Source: Litorimonas taeanensis
Lineage (GTDB): Bacteria > Pseudomonadota > Alphaproteobacteria > Caulobacterales > Maricaulaceae
Length of the DNA: 64,000 bases
Reading direction: 5' to 3'
Assembly: GCF_003634015.1 (NCBI RefSeq)
Contig: NZ_RBII01000001.1
Location: 558,001 to 622,000 of the forward strand
In this document: one piece after another, positions 32,961 to 42,139 of the stretch
How positions within the stretch are numbered: the stretch's first letter is position 1
Layout of the letters: each line of letters opens with the position of its first letter
Made by a program: the position numbers and the translations under genes
The notes under the pieces: model-generated
The model's input: the letters and a program-made list of their open reading frames with translations, nothing else
Told to the model about the DNA's origin: nothing
Database searches by the model: none

Positions 32961-35054
32961 TTATAACCCTTCGCGCCACCACGCTATAGCTAGGCTTATA
33001 AAGAAAAGAAGGAAAAATAACAAAGCTGGAATGAGAGCTTGTCTCTGGCTACGGGTCACAACATAGTCTTCGTAGGACCGCAGACCTAACCAGTTTTCAC
33101 CGGAGGCCTTTTCCGTTAAATTAATACGCCTAACTGTGGGCAGAGGAGTATCACCAAGCCCTACAGATTTTATAAGTCCGCCACTTTCAGAAGCAATAGT
33201 TGAAAGGAGCGTTGATGTAGGGGTTAGATCCGCGAATTCTTTCGGGTTCAGAGTGCCAATTGCCGTGATGGTACTGACGTCTCCTTGTTCTAATCGATAG
33301 GCTCCAAATCCTTCTGCAGGCAGCTGCCCTCTAAACAAGCCTTCTGATACTTCAGAGAGAATGACACTCCGTCTCTCGCCAGAAGGTGTAATCACTGAAA
33401 CGGGTTCAGAAACATCGGTTAAACTGCGTCGTTCGATAATTAAGTTTTGTCCGTCGGCATTGGCCCGTAAAGTTTCGGCTTCGAGATCAGGTTCTCCCAT
33501 TAACCAATGAGCCGTGCGTCTAAATATCTCCCGATAAGGGCCGCCGCCATCAAACCCTTTGGCCCAAAGCCAAGCCTGATCTGACATCAACATTGCGATG
33601 CGCCCTTCGCCAATCTGATCAATCACGAAGAGAGGGGCGCCATTCTCACCTTCCATCAAAACATTCCCAGAGACAGGTGTGTTGTCGATAAGTCTGAACC
33701 ATTGTCCCCAACTCGATTCTGTTTGTCCTTTGAAGGATTGAGTGATGGGGTGACGACGCCCTTTATCGTTAAGAGTTGGCCGAAACTTTTCTACCAAGAC
33801 TTCGCCGGTGGGTCTGGTCGGTAAAATCCCAGCAAGGGGCGACCGGAATAAGCTGTCATCTTCGGCGAATGCTGGACCCGTTGCGAGCAACATCGCGCCG
33901 CCATTTTCAACATATCTGATCATATTATTAAAGTAATTTGGGGGGATGATAGGCTGCATCCCGCCTGTACGCGTGCGTCCTGCTCGGCGACGATAATGAT
34001 CAAAAATTATCAAGTCGAATTCATCGAGCTTTTCTTCAAACAAACGCCGCGTGGGAAACTGGATAAGAGATAACTCACTTTGGCGCGCATTCGTGGCATT
34101 AACGCGCGGCATTGTTAAAATTGTGAATTGTACCAAATCAATTGCTGCATCGCTCTTTAACAAGTTTCGCCAAGCCCGACCGCCGCTATGCGGTTCGCCT
34201 GTAATTAAAAGGACACGCATACGGTCCCTGATGCCAGAAATTTCACTGACAAATACATTGTTGTTAAGGGTTAACTCGTTTTCTGCGGCCACGACATTCA
34301 TCTCAACCGTATTTGACCCTCGACGTTCAATTTCTAAAGGAATTGAGAGTGTGTCACCTATGACAATAGGAAAGCGAGCGCGAATTGTTCCGTTTAACTT
34401 CACTTCAATTAGGGCGCGCTCCCCTTCATGGCCCGGATCATCGACCTCTAGTTCAAAATTGGCAGTTTCTCCGACAAGACCAAAACGCGGTGCAGTGACT
34501 GCGCGGATACGGCGATCTCTCGCGTCGGGGTCGCCAATGATTAGGGTATGGAAAGGTACGTTTTCTGGCAAAACGGTTTTTAATGTTTCAACATTATCAT
34601 GGACTTGGCCATCGGATAAGGTGACAACGCCGGCTATACGATTGCTTCCCGCAGTCCCAAGTGCTTCGACAAGAGCAGGGGCTAACTTCGTCCCGCTTTC
34701 TGTGTCTTTGATATTAATTTGGACGACATCTAAAGTCGTGTCTTGCTCGAGCCCTTCTTTCAGCCCGCCTAGGATAGATTGTCGAGCCTGAGTTCTATTT
34801 CCAACATCCATGGATTGAGATATATCGTTCAAGACAATAACAGTGTCAGCTAGAGGTGTTCTGTCTTCGTTGACTTTCTGAGGGTTTAGCACAGCAAGTA
34901 GTAAAAACATCCCTGCTAGCAAACGCCAAAAATAGCTTTTTAATCCTGATGTCGCCGTCAATAATGCAGCGGAAAAGACGACAAACCCTAAAAGGATGGT
35001 CATCCAATTCGGTATGAGCGGGTCAAAAGCAAGAGAGTTAATAATATCATTCAT
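32961..35054 (-). CDS. Membrane protein with VWA-like and glutamine-amidotransferase-like domains (MoxR operon)
   Basis: The 697-residue protein has two N-terminal membrane helices, a VWA-like region (DTVIVLNDISQSMDVGNRTQ, close to a MIDAS DxSxS site), a long periplasmic part with a class I amidotransferase-like fold (VLLITGEPHSGGRAWRNLL, MIRYVENGGAMLLATGP) and a last helix (LIPALLFFLLFFISLAIAWW). Such proteins accompany MoxR AAA+ ATPases and DUF58/BatA proteins in alphaproteobacteria and are thought to help envelope protein assembly; the exact role is unknown. It overlaps the preceding gene by 8 bp and is the last of four. Confidence 0.82.
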   Translation of the reverse strand: MNDIINSLAFDPLIPNWMTILLGFVVFSAALLTATSGLKSYFWRLLAGMFLLLAVLNPQKVNEDRTPLADTVIVLNDISQSMDVGNRTQARQSILGGLKEGLEQDTTLDVVQINIKDTESGTKLAPALVEALGTAGSNRIAGVVTLSDGQVHDNVETLKTVLPENVPFHTLIIGDPDARDRRIRAVTAPRFGLVGETANFELEVDDPGHEGERALIEVKLNGTIRARFPIVIGDTLSIPLEIERRGSNTVEMNVVAAENELTLNNNVFVSEISGIRDRMRVLLITGEPHSGGRAWRNLLKSDAAIDLVQFTILTMPRVNATNARQSELSLIQFPTRRLFEEKLDEFDLIIFDHYRRRAGRTRTGGMQPIIPPNYFNNMIRYVENGGAMLLATGPAFAEDDSLFRSPLAGILPTRPTGEVLVEKFRPTLNDKGRRHPITQSFKGQTESSWGQWFRLIDNTPVSGNVLMEGENGAPLFVIDQIGEGRIAMLMSDQAWLWAKGFDGGGPYREIFRRTAHWLMGEPDLEAETLRANADGQNLIIERRSLTDVSEPVSVITPSGERRSVILSEVSEGLFRGQLPAEGFGAYRLEQGDVSTITAIGTLNPKEFADLTPTSTLLSTIASESGGLIKSVGLGDTPLPTVRRINLTEKASGENWLGLRSYEDYVVTRSQRQALIPALLFFLLFFISLAIAWWREGL

Positions 35055-37812
35055 CTTCTGTAACCTCCTCTCTTGTGGTATCTTCCTCAGCCTCGTCTAA
35101 AGTATCAAATCCCGCATCGCGCGCACGTTCATTTCCAAGACGTTCGACCAGTTCGGCTGTGTGTACTTGATCGGCTTTGTAATTCCCGGCCAAAGTATAC
35201 ATCGCTAAATTTACTCCAAATCTCGCCGCGAACTCTCTTTGGCGAGGTAAGCTTTCATCTGTGTCAATAATGGGGCGGTTTTCATCGTCTAATGCCCAAG
35301 CAGCGGCCCAATCATGACCGCCGATGATGACAGGGCTTACGCCGTCCCGCCCAGCAGCGTTGCTCGCTGCATCGACCCAAACTTGCCCGTTTGCCCATCG
35401 TCCAGGGAAAGATTGAAGGAGGTAAAAAGCTTTCGTCAACACATGGTCACTTGGCACTGTTTTTAACCGCGGAATATCAAGTGCGCCTGTGACCCGGGTT
35501 AATCCGGGGTGAGGGGAATTCCCTGTAACGGCGCGGTCTGCGGCGTCTCGCGTGTCAAAGACTATCGTTCCCCCTGAAGCCATATAAGCATTGAGCGCCG
35601 TGAGGGCTTCTTCTGATGGGGCCTGTGCATCCCGAGATATGACCCAGTATAAAAACGGATAAAACGATAGCTCATCAATCGCGGGGTCGACTTTGTGAAC
35701 CCCAACGACATCAATTGTGGTGCGTACATCTAATTGCTTGCCAAGGCTTTCTAGGCCGTTTTCTGTTAATCGGTCGATACGTCCATTATCGGTCTGGATA
35801 TAAGCGAAGTGTAACCCTGTTGCCGCTTCTAAAGCTTTATTTTCATTTTGCGCTTGGCTGTCCACGGCGAATGTTATGGTGCAAACTATACCGATAGCCA
35901 AGCTGATTGCTCTATTGGCTTGTGGCCAAAGGCGAGGCTTTCGCCCAGACATTATGAGAGCAAACAAAGCATCAAGTGCGAGACCTATAAGACCTATGGC
36001 GAGGCCTAACCCTGCAAGGCTTTGTAACTTCGTACCGCCATAGCGTTTTACCGTCATTCCAGAAGGTATCTCCAGAGCTTTTATCTCTGAAGGGTTCGAC
36101 AAAGTTTGAAGCGCTTTTTGGCGAGTGCCTTGTATATAAAAACCAGCGGGAGTTTTTGATGAGGCGTGAGTATCATTGAAGTCTTCGTCAGCAATTGTTC
36201 TCACTTTAGCGTCTGGTGAGTCAAACTGCCCAAAACCGTTTAGGACGCGAATTGCAACCCATTCTCCGCCATTATTCTCTTCAACCTGTCTTGACCGTGT
36301 CTTGGCTAATGGAAGTATGCGGCGTAGCATGTCCACATAGAGACCACTTAGAGCGAGATTAGACCATTCTGGGCCAGCCGTGACATGAAACAAGACGATT
36401 AGTCCATCCTCTTTAGGGCTAGCCGTGACGATGGGGGAGCCATCAGCAAGTCGCGCCCAGCTGCGCGTATCTGTTTCTATGCCGGGTTCCGCCATGACTT
36501 GACGAGAGACAGTGATTTCTTCTGAGATGTCTAAACCAAAAAAGGGACTATTGCTTTCAAAAGGGGCAAGAGTTTGGGGTGTTTCCCAACTTAGGGCGCC
36601 GCCAATGGCACGGCCACCAGACCGCAATTCGACGGGTAGGAGTACGTCATTGCGTTTGGCGAGTTTAGGGCCTGCGAACCGAACCAATACTCCGCCTTTT
36701 TCAACGTAATCAATCAGTTTTTGATCTGTTGTGCGTTGGCTATCTGGCATAATGATCAAAGCTGGATTTACAGACAGTAAGCTATCTAGATCTCCATCAA
36801 AAATATCGGCGTAAGGTTGTAGAGCCGTTCTTGCATAAAATGGTTCGGATAAGAGCGGGCTAGAAGTATCGCCAGCGCCGGACAAAAGTCCGATAAGGGG
36901 ACGTCCCCAAGCATCATCTAATAAATACACAGATCCTGCAGAGTTCGATTTTTCTAAACGTAGTTGAACTACGCGATTTCGAAGCTGAGAGGGTAGTTCA
37001 AAGCGGGCTGTTGCTTCTTTCTCGCCTGGAGCAAATTGAAGGTCTGCGCGCCCTAAAACTGAATTGTCAGAACCAAGAGCCTGCACCCTCAATTCCGTCA
37101 GAGATGCATTAGCAATCGGGCGTCGCCAGACTGTTTCAAAGCCATTGGGTGTTTCTTGCGTTTTCACGGGGAGGGCCACATTTGATGCGCCGACCGATGT
37201 ATAGATCGTTTGTCGCGCCGCTTCTTCTAAGGGGGCTAGAGAGAGGGCTGAAGAAGAGAGGCCAGAGGAGAGGGTGACGACATCTTTACCGTTTAAATTC
37301 AGACTATTAATGGTTGTTGTTAAGGTGGAGTTGTCAATCCAGCCTTCAGGTTTTAATGTTTTTAAGTGTTCTAAATGTTCTTGAGCTGGAGCAAATTTTG
37401 CGGGAGCTGCATTGCCGTTAGAGAGCACCAATGCCGCTTCTATATTTCGACGGCGGGCGGATTTTAATTGATTTTCTGCTTCATTGAGAATTTCTGACCA
37501 GAAAGGAGCTGAGAGCCAGCTATTATCGACTAATAAAACAAGAGGATTTTCGGTCTCCACAGCCGTGCGTTTAAGGATAGGGCCGGCTAATGAGAAGGTA
37601 ATTAAGGCCACCATTGCAATGCGAAACAACAACAACCAAAGAGGTGTTTTAGCGGGGGTTTCTTCATCCGTCTCTATTTCAGAAAACAGCTGTAATGGAG
37701 GAAAACTTTGAGGCTTGGGTGTAGGCGGCGCAATCCGTAATATCCACCAAATCACAGGCAAGCTGAGAAGGCCAAGCAATGCCAACGGGGCGAGAAACGT
37801 AAAACCGCCCAT
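35047..37812 (-). CDS. BatA-N/DUF4159 domain membrane protein (MoxR operon)
   Basis: The 921-residue protein begins with the aerotolerance BatA N-terminal helix pair (FLAPLALLGLLSLPVIWWIL, then a second helix about 60-80). A large periplasmic part and a third membrane segment (about residues 625-660) lead to a C-terminal DUF4159 domain (LHFAYIQTDNGRIDR, FLYWVISRDAQ, GGTIVFDTRDA, YTLAGNYKADQVH). The acidic tail ends EEDTTREEVTEDE. This pairing with the amidotransferase-like partner is standard in alphaproteobacteria. The function is not established. It starts 25 bp after the DUF58 gene. Confidence 0.87.
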   Translation of the reverse strand: MGGFTFLAPLALLGLLSLPVIWWILRIAPPTPKPQSFPPLQLFSEIETDEETPAKTPLWLLLFRIAMVALITFSLAGPILKRTAVETENPLVLLVDNSWLSAPFWSEILNEAENQLKSARRRNIEAALVLSNGNAAPAKFAPAQEHLEHLKTLKPEGWIDNSTLTTTINSLNLNGKDVVTLSSGLSSSALSLAPLEEAARQTIYTSVGASNVALPVKTQETPNGFETVWRRPIANASLTELRVQALGSDNSVLGRADLQFAPGEKEATARFELPSQLRNRVVQLRLEKSNSAGSVYLLDDAWGRPLIGLLSGAGDTSSPLLSEPFYARTALQPYADIFDGDLDSLLSVNPALIIMPDSQRTTDQKLIDYVEKGGVLVRFAGPKLAKRNDVLLPVELRSGGRAIGGALSWETPQTLAPFESNSPFFGLDISEEITVSRQVMAEPGIETDTRSWARLADGSPIVTASPKEDGLIVLFHVTAGPEWSNLALSGLYVDMLRRILPLAKTRSRQVEENNGGEWVAIRVLNGFGQFDSPDAKVRTIADEDFNDTHASSKTPAGFYIQGTRQKALQTLSNPSEIKALEIPSGMTVKRYGGTKLQSLAGLGLAIGLIGLALDALFALIMSGRKPRLWPQANRAISLAIGIVCTITFAVDSQAQNENKALEAATGLHFAYIQTDNGRIDRLTENGLESLGKQLDVRTTIDVVGVHKVDPAIDELSFYPFLYWVISRDAQAPSEEALTALNAYMASGGTIVFDTRDAADRAVTGNSPHPGLTRVTGALDIPRLKTVPSDHVLTKAFYLLQSFPGRWANGQVWVDAASNAAGRDGVSPVIIGGHDWAAAWALDDENRPIIDTDESLPRQREFAARFGVNLAMYTLAGNYKADQVHTAELVERLGNERARDAGFDTLDEAEEDTTREEVTEDE

Positions 37813-37837
37813 TATGCCAATACTCCTTTAAATATAA

Positions 37838-38770
37838 TCATGACAATACACTGATGGGGTGCCCAGATACTAGTCCGTGTAGTTCACTAAGACTAAGAGT
37901 GGCCGCCTTATCCGTTTGATGGCGAACTACCTGCCAGCCGAGTCGACGCCCTAAAGACTCCACATCTAATTTATGTTGTTCAAATCTAGCTTGGTAGCGG
38001 CTCTGAGCGGTTTCAGCGCGGCCAACAATGAGAGATTTAACCGAATCTAACCCGGGCATTTTTAATTGCACTCTTCCTTTATAGGGAAAAGCGCGTTCAG
38101 CAGGGTCAATTATGTGCACCAATATACCCTGTGTGGGGTGTGAGGCGAGCTTTGCAAGGCTTTCTCGCCAGTGATCAATTGGGCCTAAAAAGTCTGAGGC
38201 AATTATGACCTTTGAGTGAGGTTTAACGTCGGCTTTGAAGTCTGACAGATGACCAGAATTTCGCATATAGTCTTCAAAAAGCCGATCCAATCCCGTGCGC
38301 CCCGTTCGTGACCGACTATCTTGCCCCATGATTAGGCAGCGTTCACCCCCTTGCATCAAAAGATGTGAAAGCGCCAAAAGAATAATAGCGGCTCGTTCTG
38401 ATTTTAAGGGGAGGTTAGGCGAAGAGGCCCAGTCCATACCAACGGACCTATCTTGCCAAAAGTAGATTGTATTGGCGGCTTCCCATTCATTGTCCCGCAC
38501 GAAGAGCGAATCTCCGCGTGCAGAGCGCCGCCAGTCAATTCTGCTGGCTGCATCGGAGCTATCATAAGGGCGATATTGCCAAAACGTTTCACCTTGTCCT
38601 GCTTTTCGACGCCCGTGTAGACCCGTCGCCATAATGGATGAGACACGCTTTGCCTCTGCCAACAGGCTTGGATAACTCGCTGCGAGCGTGCGAGCTTTGA
38701 GCCTAATGGCAGAGTTTTGGTTGTCCAAAGTCTTAGGCACTTGTTTGAAATTCAGTGGGACGTCAACCAT
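37838..38770 (-). CDS. DUF58 domain protein (MoxR operon)
   Basis: The 310-residue cytosolic protein shows the DUF58 core: MATGLHGRRKAGQGETFWQY, YDSSDAASRIDWRRSARGD, and a VWA-like fold with FWQDRSVGMDWAS. It is encoded between the MoxR ATPase and the BatA-type protein, its start directly touching the MoxR stop. DUF58 proteins are the usual partners of MoxR ATPases. Confidence 0.92.
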   Translation of the reverse strand: MVDVPLNFKQVPKTLDNQNSAIRLKARTLAASYPSLLAEAKRVSSIMATGLHGRRKAGQGETFWQYRPYDSSDAASRIDWRRSARGDSLFVRDNEWEAANTIYFWQDRSVGMDWASSPNLPLKSERAAIILLALSHLLMQGGERCLIMGQDSRSRTGRTGLDRLFEDYMRNSGHLSDFKADVKPHSKVIIASDFLGPIDHWRESLAKLASHPTQGILVHIIDPAERAFPYKGRVQLKMPGLDSVKSLIVGRAETAQSRYQARFEQHKLDVESLGRRLGWQVVRHQTDKAATLSLSELHGLVSGHPISVLS

Positions 38771-39826
38771 CTAGCGAATGGAAGCCTTTAGGGGCTCTAT
38801 GATGTCAGAGAGTTGCAAGCCATTGGCACGCGCTGCAAAACTCAAGGCCATACGGTGTTGTAAGACAGGCCCTGCAAGTTCAAGCACATCATCAATGCTG
38901 GGTGACAAGCGACCCTCTAATAGGGCCTTGGCACGCGTGGCGAGCATAAGTGCTTGTCCTGCACGAGGGCCAGGCCCCCATGAAACAGAAGACTTCACGA
39001 GTTCAAGTTCGGTTTGAGCGGGCCTTGCATTTCGAGTGAGCGTTAAAATGGCCTCGACAACTTTCTCGCTAACAGGCAATTGGCGAACCAATGTCTGCAT
39101 ATCAGCAAGTTGTTTTGCCGTCATAGCCTTTTTAGCCGTCGCCTCACTCGCACCTGTTGTGGCAAGAAGTATAGTCCGTTCAGTATCTAGCGTAGGGAAG
39201 TCGACATTAATTTGTAATAGAAAACGGTCTAACTGCGCTTCTGGAAGAGGGTATGTTCCTTCTTGTTCAATCGGGTTTTGGGTCGCTAAGACATGAAACG
39301 GTTTGGGTAAGGCATGTGTTTTGCCTGCAATGGTCACTATCTTTTCTTGCATGGCTTGCAGTAGCGCGGATTGAGTACGGGGTGAGGCGCGGTTGATTTC
39401 ATCTGCCATTAAGAGTTGGCTGAATACTGGGCCCTTTATAAAGCGGAAGGCGCGTTTGCCTGTCTCGCTTTCTTCTAACACTTCTGTGCCCAAGATATCC
39501 GCGGGCATAAGGTCAGGCGTAAACTGCACACGTTTTTCAGAAAGCCCTAAAACTGTGCCGATTGTTTCTACCAATAGGGACTTTGCCAAGCCCGGCACCC
39601 CCACAAGCAAAGCATGGCCACCAGATAAAATAGAGATGAGGGTTAAATCAACGACTTGACGTTGTCCGATAATAACACCTCCAATTTCGGTTTGAGCCGT
39701 ATTTAGGCGTGTCATCGCTTTTTCAGCTTCTGCTTCAATTTTTTTGCTGACATTAACGTCTTGATTTACAGAGGAACTGATGGATGGAGTTCTTATGGAC
39801 ATATATGTGTACTCATTTTCATTCAA
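38771..39826 (-). CDS. MoxR-family AAA+ ATPase
   Basis: The 351-residue ATPase is the first gene of the four-gene operon. Walker A reads GVPGLAKSLLVETI, Walker B LLMADEINRASPRTQSALLQ; sensor and arginine-finger areas follow (VLATQNPIEQEGTYPLPEAQLDRF). The C-terminal lid reads LELAGPVLQHRMALSFAARA. MoxR proteins act as chaperone-like ATPases that mature or insert partner proteins; here the partners are the VWA-type products downstream. No clear ribosome site supports either possible start (39826 or an ATG eight codons later). Confidence 0.92.
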   Translation of the reverse strand: MNENEYTYMSIRTPSISSSVNQDVNVSKKIEAEAEKAMTRLNTAQTEIGGVIIGQRQVVDLTLISILSGGHALLVGVPGLAKSLLVETIGTVLGLSEKRVQFTPDLMPADILGTEVLEESETGKRAFRFIKGPVFSQLLMADEINRASPRTQSALLQAMQEKIVTIAGKTHALPKPFHVLATQNPIEQEGTYPLPEAQLDRFLLQINVDFPTLDTERTILLATTGASEATAKKAMTAKQLADMQTLVRQLPVSEKVVEAILTLTRNARPAQTELELVKSSVSWGPGPRAGQALMLATRAKALLEGRLSPSIDDVLELAGPVLQHRMALSFAARANGLQLSDIIEPLKASIR

Positions 39827-39974
39827 TTATGGCTTAATGACCTTGCGGAAATTAAGGTCATGTTCAGCGATGCAGACTTATCATGCTCTATGCAGTTAAG
39901 TCTTGCGGAATCGCCGTCAATGACGAAGCTGTGATTCATTACGTATTTCCTGAATGAGGGTAGAACGAAAGTCT

Positions 39975-40574
39975 ATGGAAAACCCGTTAAATGGCGGTAA
40001 GTCGCAGTTTTCTTTGCAGGATCTGTTGGCAGCACTGAAAGACACTGAAGCGGGTGAGCGTCCAGTTGAGCGTTGGAACCCTGATCATTGTGGTGAAATG
40101 GATCTGGTCATTAAATCTGACGGCTCTTGGTGGCATGAAGGTTCGCCTATAAACCGCAAAGGCTTGATTTCGCTTTTCGCTTCTGTGTTGCGCAAAGATG
40201 AAGACGGTGAAACTTATTTAGTCACGCCTGTTGAGAAAATTGCGATCCAAGTAGAACATGCTCATTTCATTGCCACCCGTGTTGATGTTCAAGGAGAAGG
40301 CGAAGAGCAAAGACTCTTCTTCACAACGAATCTGGATGATGTTGTTGAGGCCGGAGCGCAGCACCCCATCTGGGTAGAAACCAATTCGGAAACATTAGAA
40401 CCTTCTCCCTTCGTGAGAGTCAGAGGACGCCTTCAAGCGGCAATGGCTCGTCCGGTGTTTTATGAGCTGGTCGAATTAGCCGTCGAGCGCGAAACCGTAG
40501 ATGGGCCGCAATTAGGCGTGTGGGCCAATGGCGAGTTTTTTGCTCTGGGCCCAGCTGGAATTCATGCGGCTTAA
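39975..40574 (+). CDS. DUF1285 family protein
   Basis: The protein of about 199 residues carries the DUF1285 pattern: MDLVIKSDGSWWHEGSPINR, LFASVLRKDEDGETYLVTPV, EKIAIQVEHAHF, and a C-terminal VFYELVELAV. Function unknown. In alphaproteobacteria it usually lies before a NUDIX gene and cca, as here, and overlaps the NUDIX start. An in-frame ATG at 39954 is possible, but the later start is preferred on family length. Confidence 0.85.
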   Translation: MENPLNGGKSQFSLQDLLAALKDTEAGERPVERWNPDHCGEMDLVIKSDGSWWHEGSPINRKGLISLFASVLRKDEDGETYLVTPVEKIAIQVEHAHFIATRVDVQGEGEEQRLFFTTNLDDVVEAGAQHPIWVETNSETLEPSPFVRVRGRLQAAMARPVFYELVELAVERETVDGPQLGVWANGEFFALGPAGIHAA

Positions 40575-41211
40575 TAGGGAGATTGGATTGGACTGGCAAT
40601 CAGCCTCGAAAGAAACCGTGCTATCACGTCTTTCTGACGTGCTTTTACCTTTGGCAATCACGGATGGCTCAGAAAATGTTAAACGCGAAGGACAAAGAGT
40701 TGCCGCAGTGTTGGGGCTTTTGGTGAAGCGTCCAACAGGATGGCACATGGTGCTTACGCAACGTCCGGAAACTATGCCGTCTCACCCCGGACAAATTAGC
40801 TTTCCTGGTGGTAAACGCGAAAAAGGAGAGTCTGTTGAGACTACGGCCCTGCGCGAAACGCATGAAGAAATCGGTGTTAAGCCCGAAAATGTAACTCTTG
40901 TGGGGCGATTGCCATCATTTGATGCGGTTAGTTCTTATCGTATTACCCCCTTTTTTGGGGTGCTAGACCCACAGGCGGATATGACGGCTAACCCAGATGA
41001 GGTGGAAGATATATTTGAAGTACCCCTCGACTTTTTTATGAATAGTCATAACCATAAACCCAGAGAGGTTTTTTTTGATGGGCGCGATCACAAATTGATT
41101 GATATGCCCTATGATGATCCGCAAGGTGTACACAGAAATGTCTGGGGGATGACTGCAATGATGATTTATCGGCTTTATTTAAGGCTTTATGCTGTCAGCA
41201 CAACCCTATGA
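40564..41211 (+). CDS. NUDIX hydrolase, CoA pyrophosphatase type
   Basis: The NUDIX box is complete: GGKREKGESVETTALRETHE followed by EIGV. The preceding SHPGQISFPGG and the LPSFDAVSSYRITPFFGVL region mark the CoA pyrophosphatase (NudL-like) group, which splits coenzyme A into phosphopantetheine and ADP. The ATG at 40564 lies inside the DUF1285 end; the stop overlaps the deacetylase gene by ATGA. Confidence 0.9.
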   Translation: MRLNREIGLDWQSASKETVLSRLSDVLLPLAITDGSENVKREGQRVAAVLGLLVKRPTGWHMVLTQRPETMPSHPGQISFPGGKREKGESVETTALRETHEEIGVKPENVTLVGRLPSFDAVSSYRITPFFGVLDPQADMTANPDEVEDIFEVPLDFFMNSHNHKPREVFFDGRDHKLIDMPYDDPQGVHRNVWGMTAMMIYRLYLRLYAVSTTL

Positions 41212-42125
41212 AAAGGCGCGACTTTTTATCAGGGGTGGCGGCTACCGCCTGTCTATCTTGTGCGCCGTCAATAATAACAAAACCACGTCCTCGACTAGCT
41301 GTGACAATGGATGATTTCAGTCTTAGCTTTGACAAGGTTTTGACGCCGCTCGAAAGAAACGCAAGAATTCTTTCTGCATTTGACCGCTTTAGTCACAAGG
41401 CTGCGGGTTTTGTTTCAGGTAAGTTCGTTGAGCATGAATTAGGGGACAGAGTATTAAAAACTTGGCAAGAGGCTGGCCATGTGATTGGGAACCACAGTTA
41501 TAGTCATCTGAACTCCAGCTCTGAGGATCATGAACTTATCAAGGCTGATATTTTAAAGAATCACGAACGTCTCAAGTCTTATTCAGCATATGAAAAATAT
41601 TTCAGGTTTCCATTTTTGGCTGAAGGAGGAAACTCTGAGAAAATTGAAATCTACAGAACGTTTTTGAGGGCAAATGGATTTTTGCCGGCACCCGTTACGA
41701 TTGATTCAATAGATTGGTACACGGCTTCGCGGTTTGAAAAACGTTTAAGTGAAAACCCAAAAATGGGCGTATCAACCTATAAAAAATATTATGTGGAAAT
41801 GGTCGTGAAGTTATCACGCCATTTTCAGAATTTGGCAGAAAAAATTAGTCACGGCGACATACCGCATATCTTATTGATGCATCACAATATTTTAAACGGG
41901 TTGTTTCTAGGTGATGTTTTACAAGCCTTAAGTGACGACGGTTGGGAATTTGTCGATGCTGACAAGGCCCTGTCACATAGTTTTTATCAAGTTCAACCTT
42001 CAACTCCTATACGCGGACGTAGCCTTCTATCAGTCTTGGCTATGGAAACAGGCATAAGTGATACGGGTTATCCCGATGCTTATTATGGATTTGGGGAAAA
42101 AACTATGGACGCGTTGGGGCTCTAA
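41208..42125 (+). CDS. Polysaccharide deacetylase (NodB-fold) family protein, exported
   Basis: The 305-residue protein has a twin-arginine type signal (MKRRDFLSGVAATACLSC). The NodB homology domain shows LAVTMDDFSL, with the first Asp pair, and GHVIGNHSYSHLNS, the metal-binding His motif. A later LLMHHNILNGLF matches the usual LxxH motif. It probably de-N-acetylates a cell-wall or capsule sugar outside the cytoplasm. The coupling to the NUDIX gene (ATGA) is likely for expression only. Confidence 0.85.
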   Translation: MKRRDFLSGVAATACLSCAPSIITKPRPRLAVTMDDFSLSFDKVLTPLERNARILSAFDRFSHKAAGFVSGKFVEHELGDRVLKTWQEAGHVIGNHSYSHLNSSSEDHELIKADILKNHERLKSYSAYEKYFRFPFLAEGGNSEKIEIYRTFLRANGFLPAPVTIDSIDWYTASRFEKRLSENPKMGVSTYKKYYVEMVVKLSRHFQNLAEKISHGDIPHILLMHHNILNGLFLGDVLQALSDDGWEFVDADKALSHSFYQVQPSTPIRGRSLLSVLAMETGISDTGYPDAYYGFGEKTMDALGL

Positions 42126-42139
42126 TATAGGGTAGCGCG

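Noticed and set aside
34051-34791. A long plus-strand ORF inside the MoxR operon
   Set aside because: It lies antisense to a well-supported gene, is rich in Ser/Arg/Thr and shows no domain; it is a shadow of the real gene.
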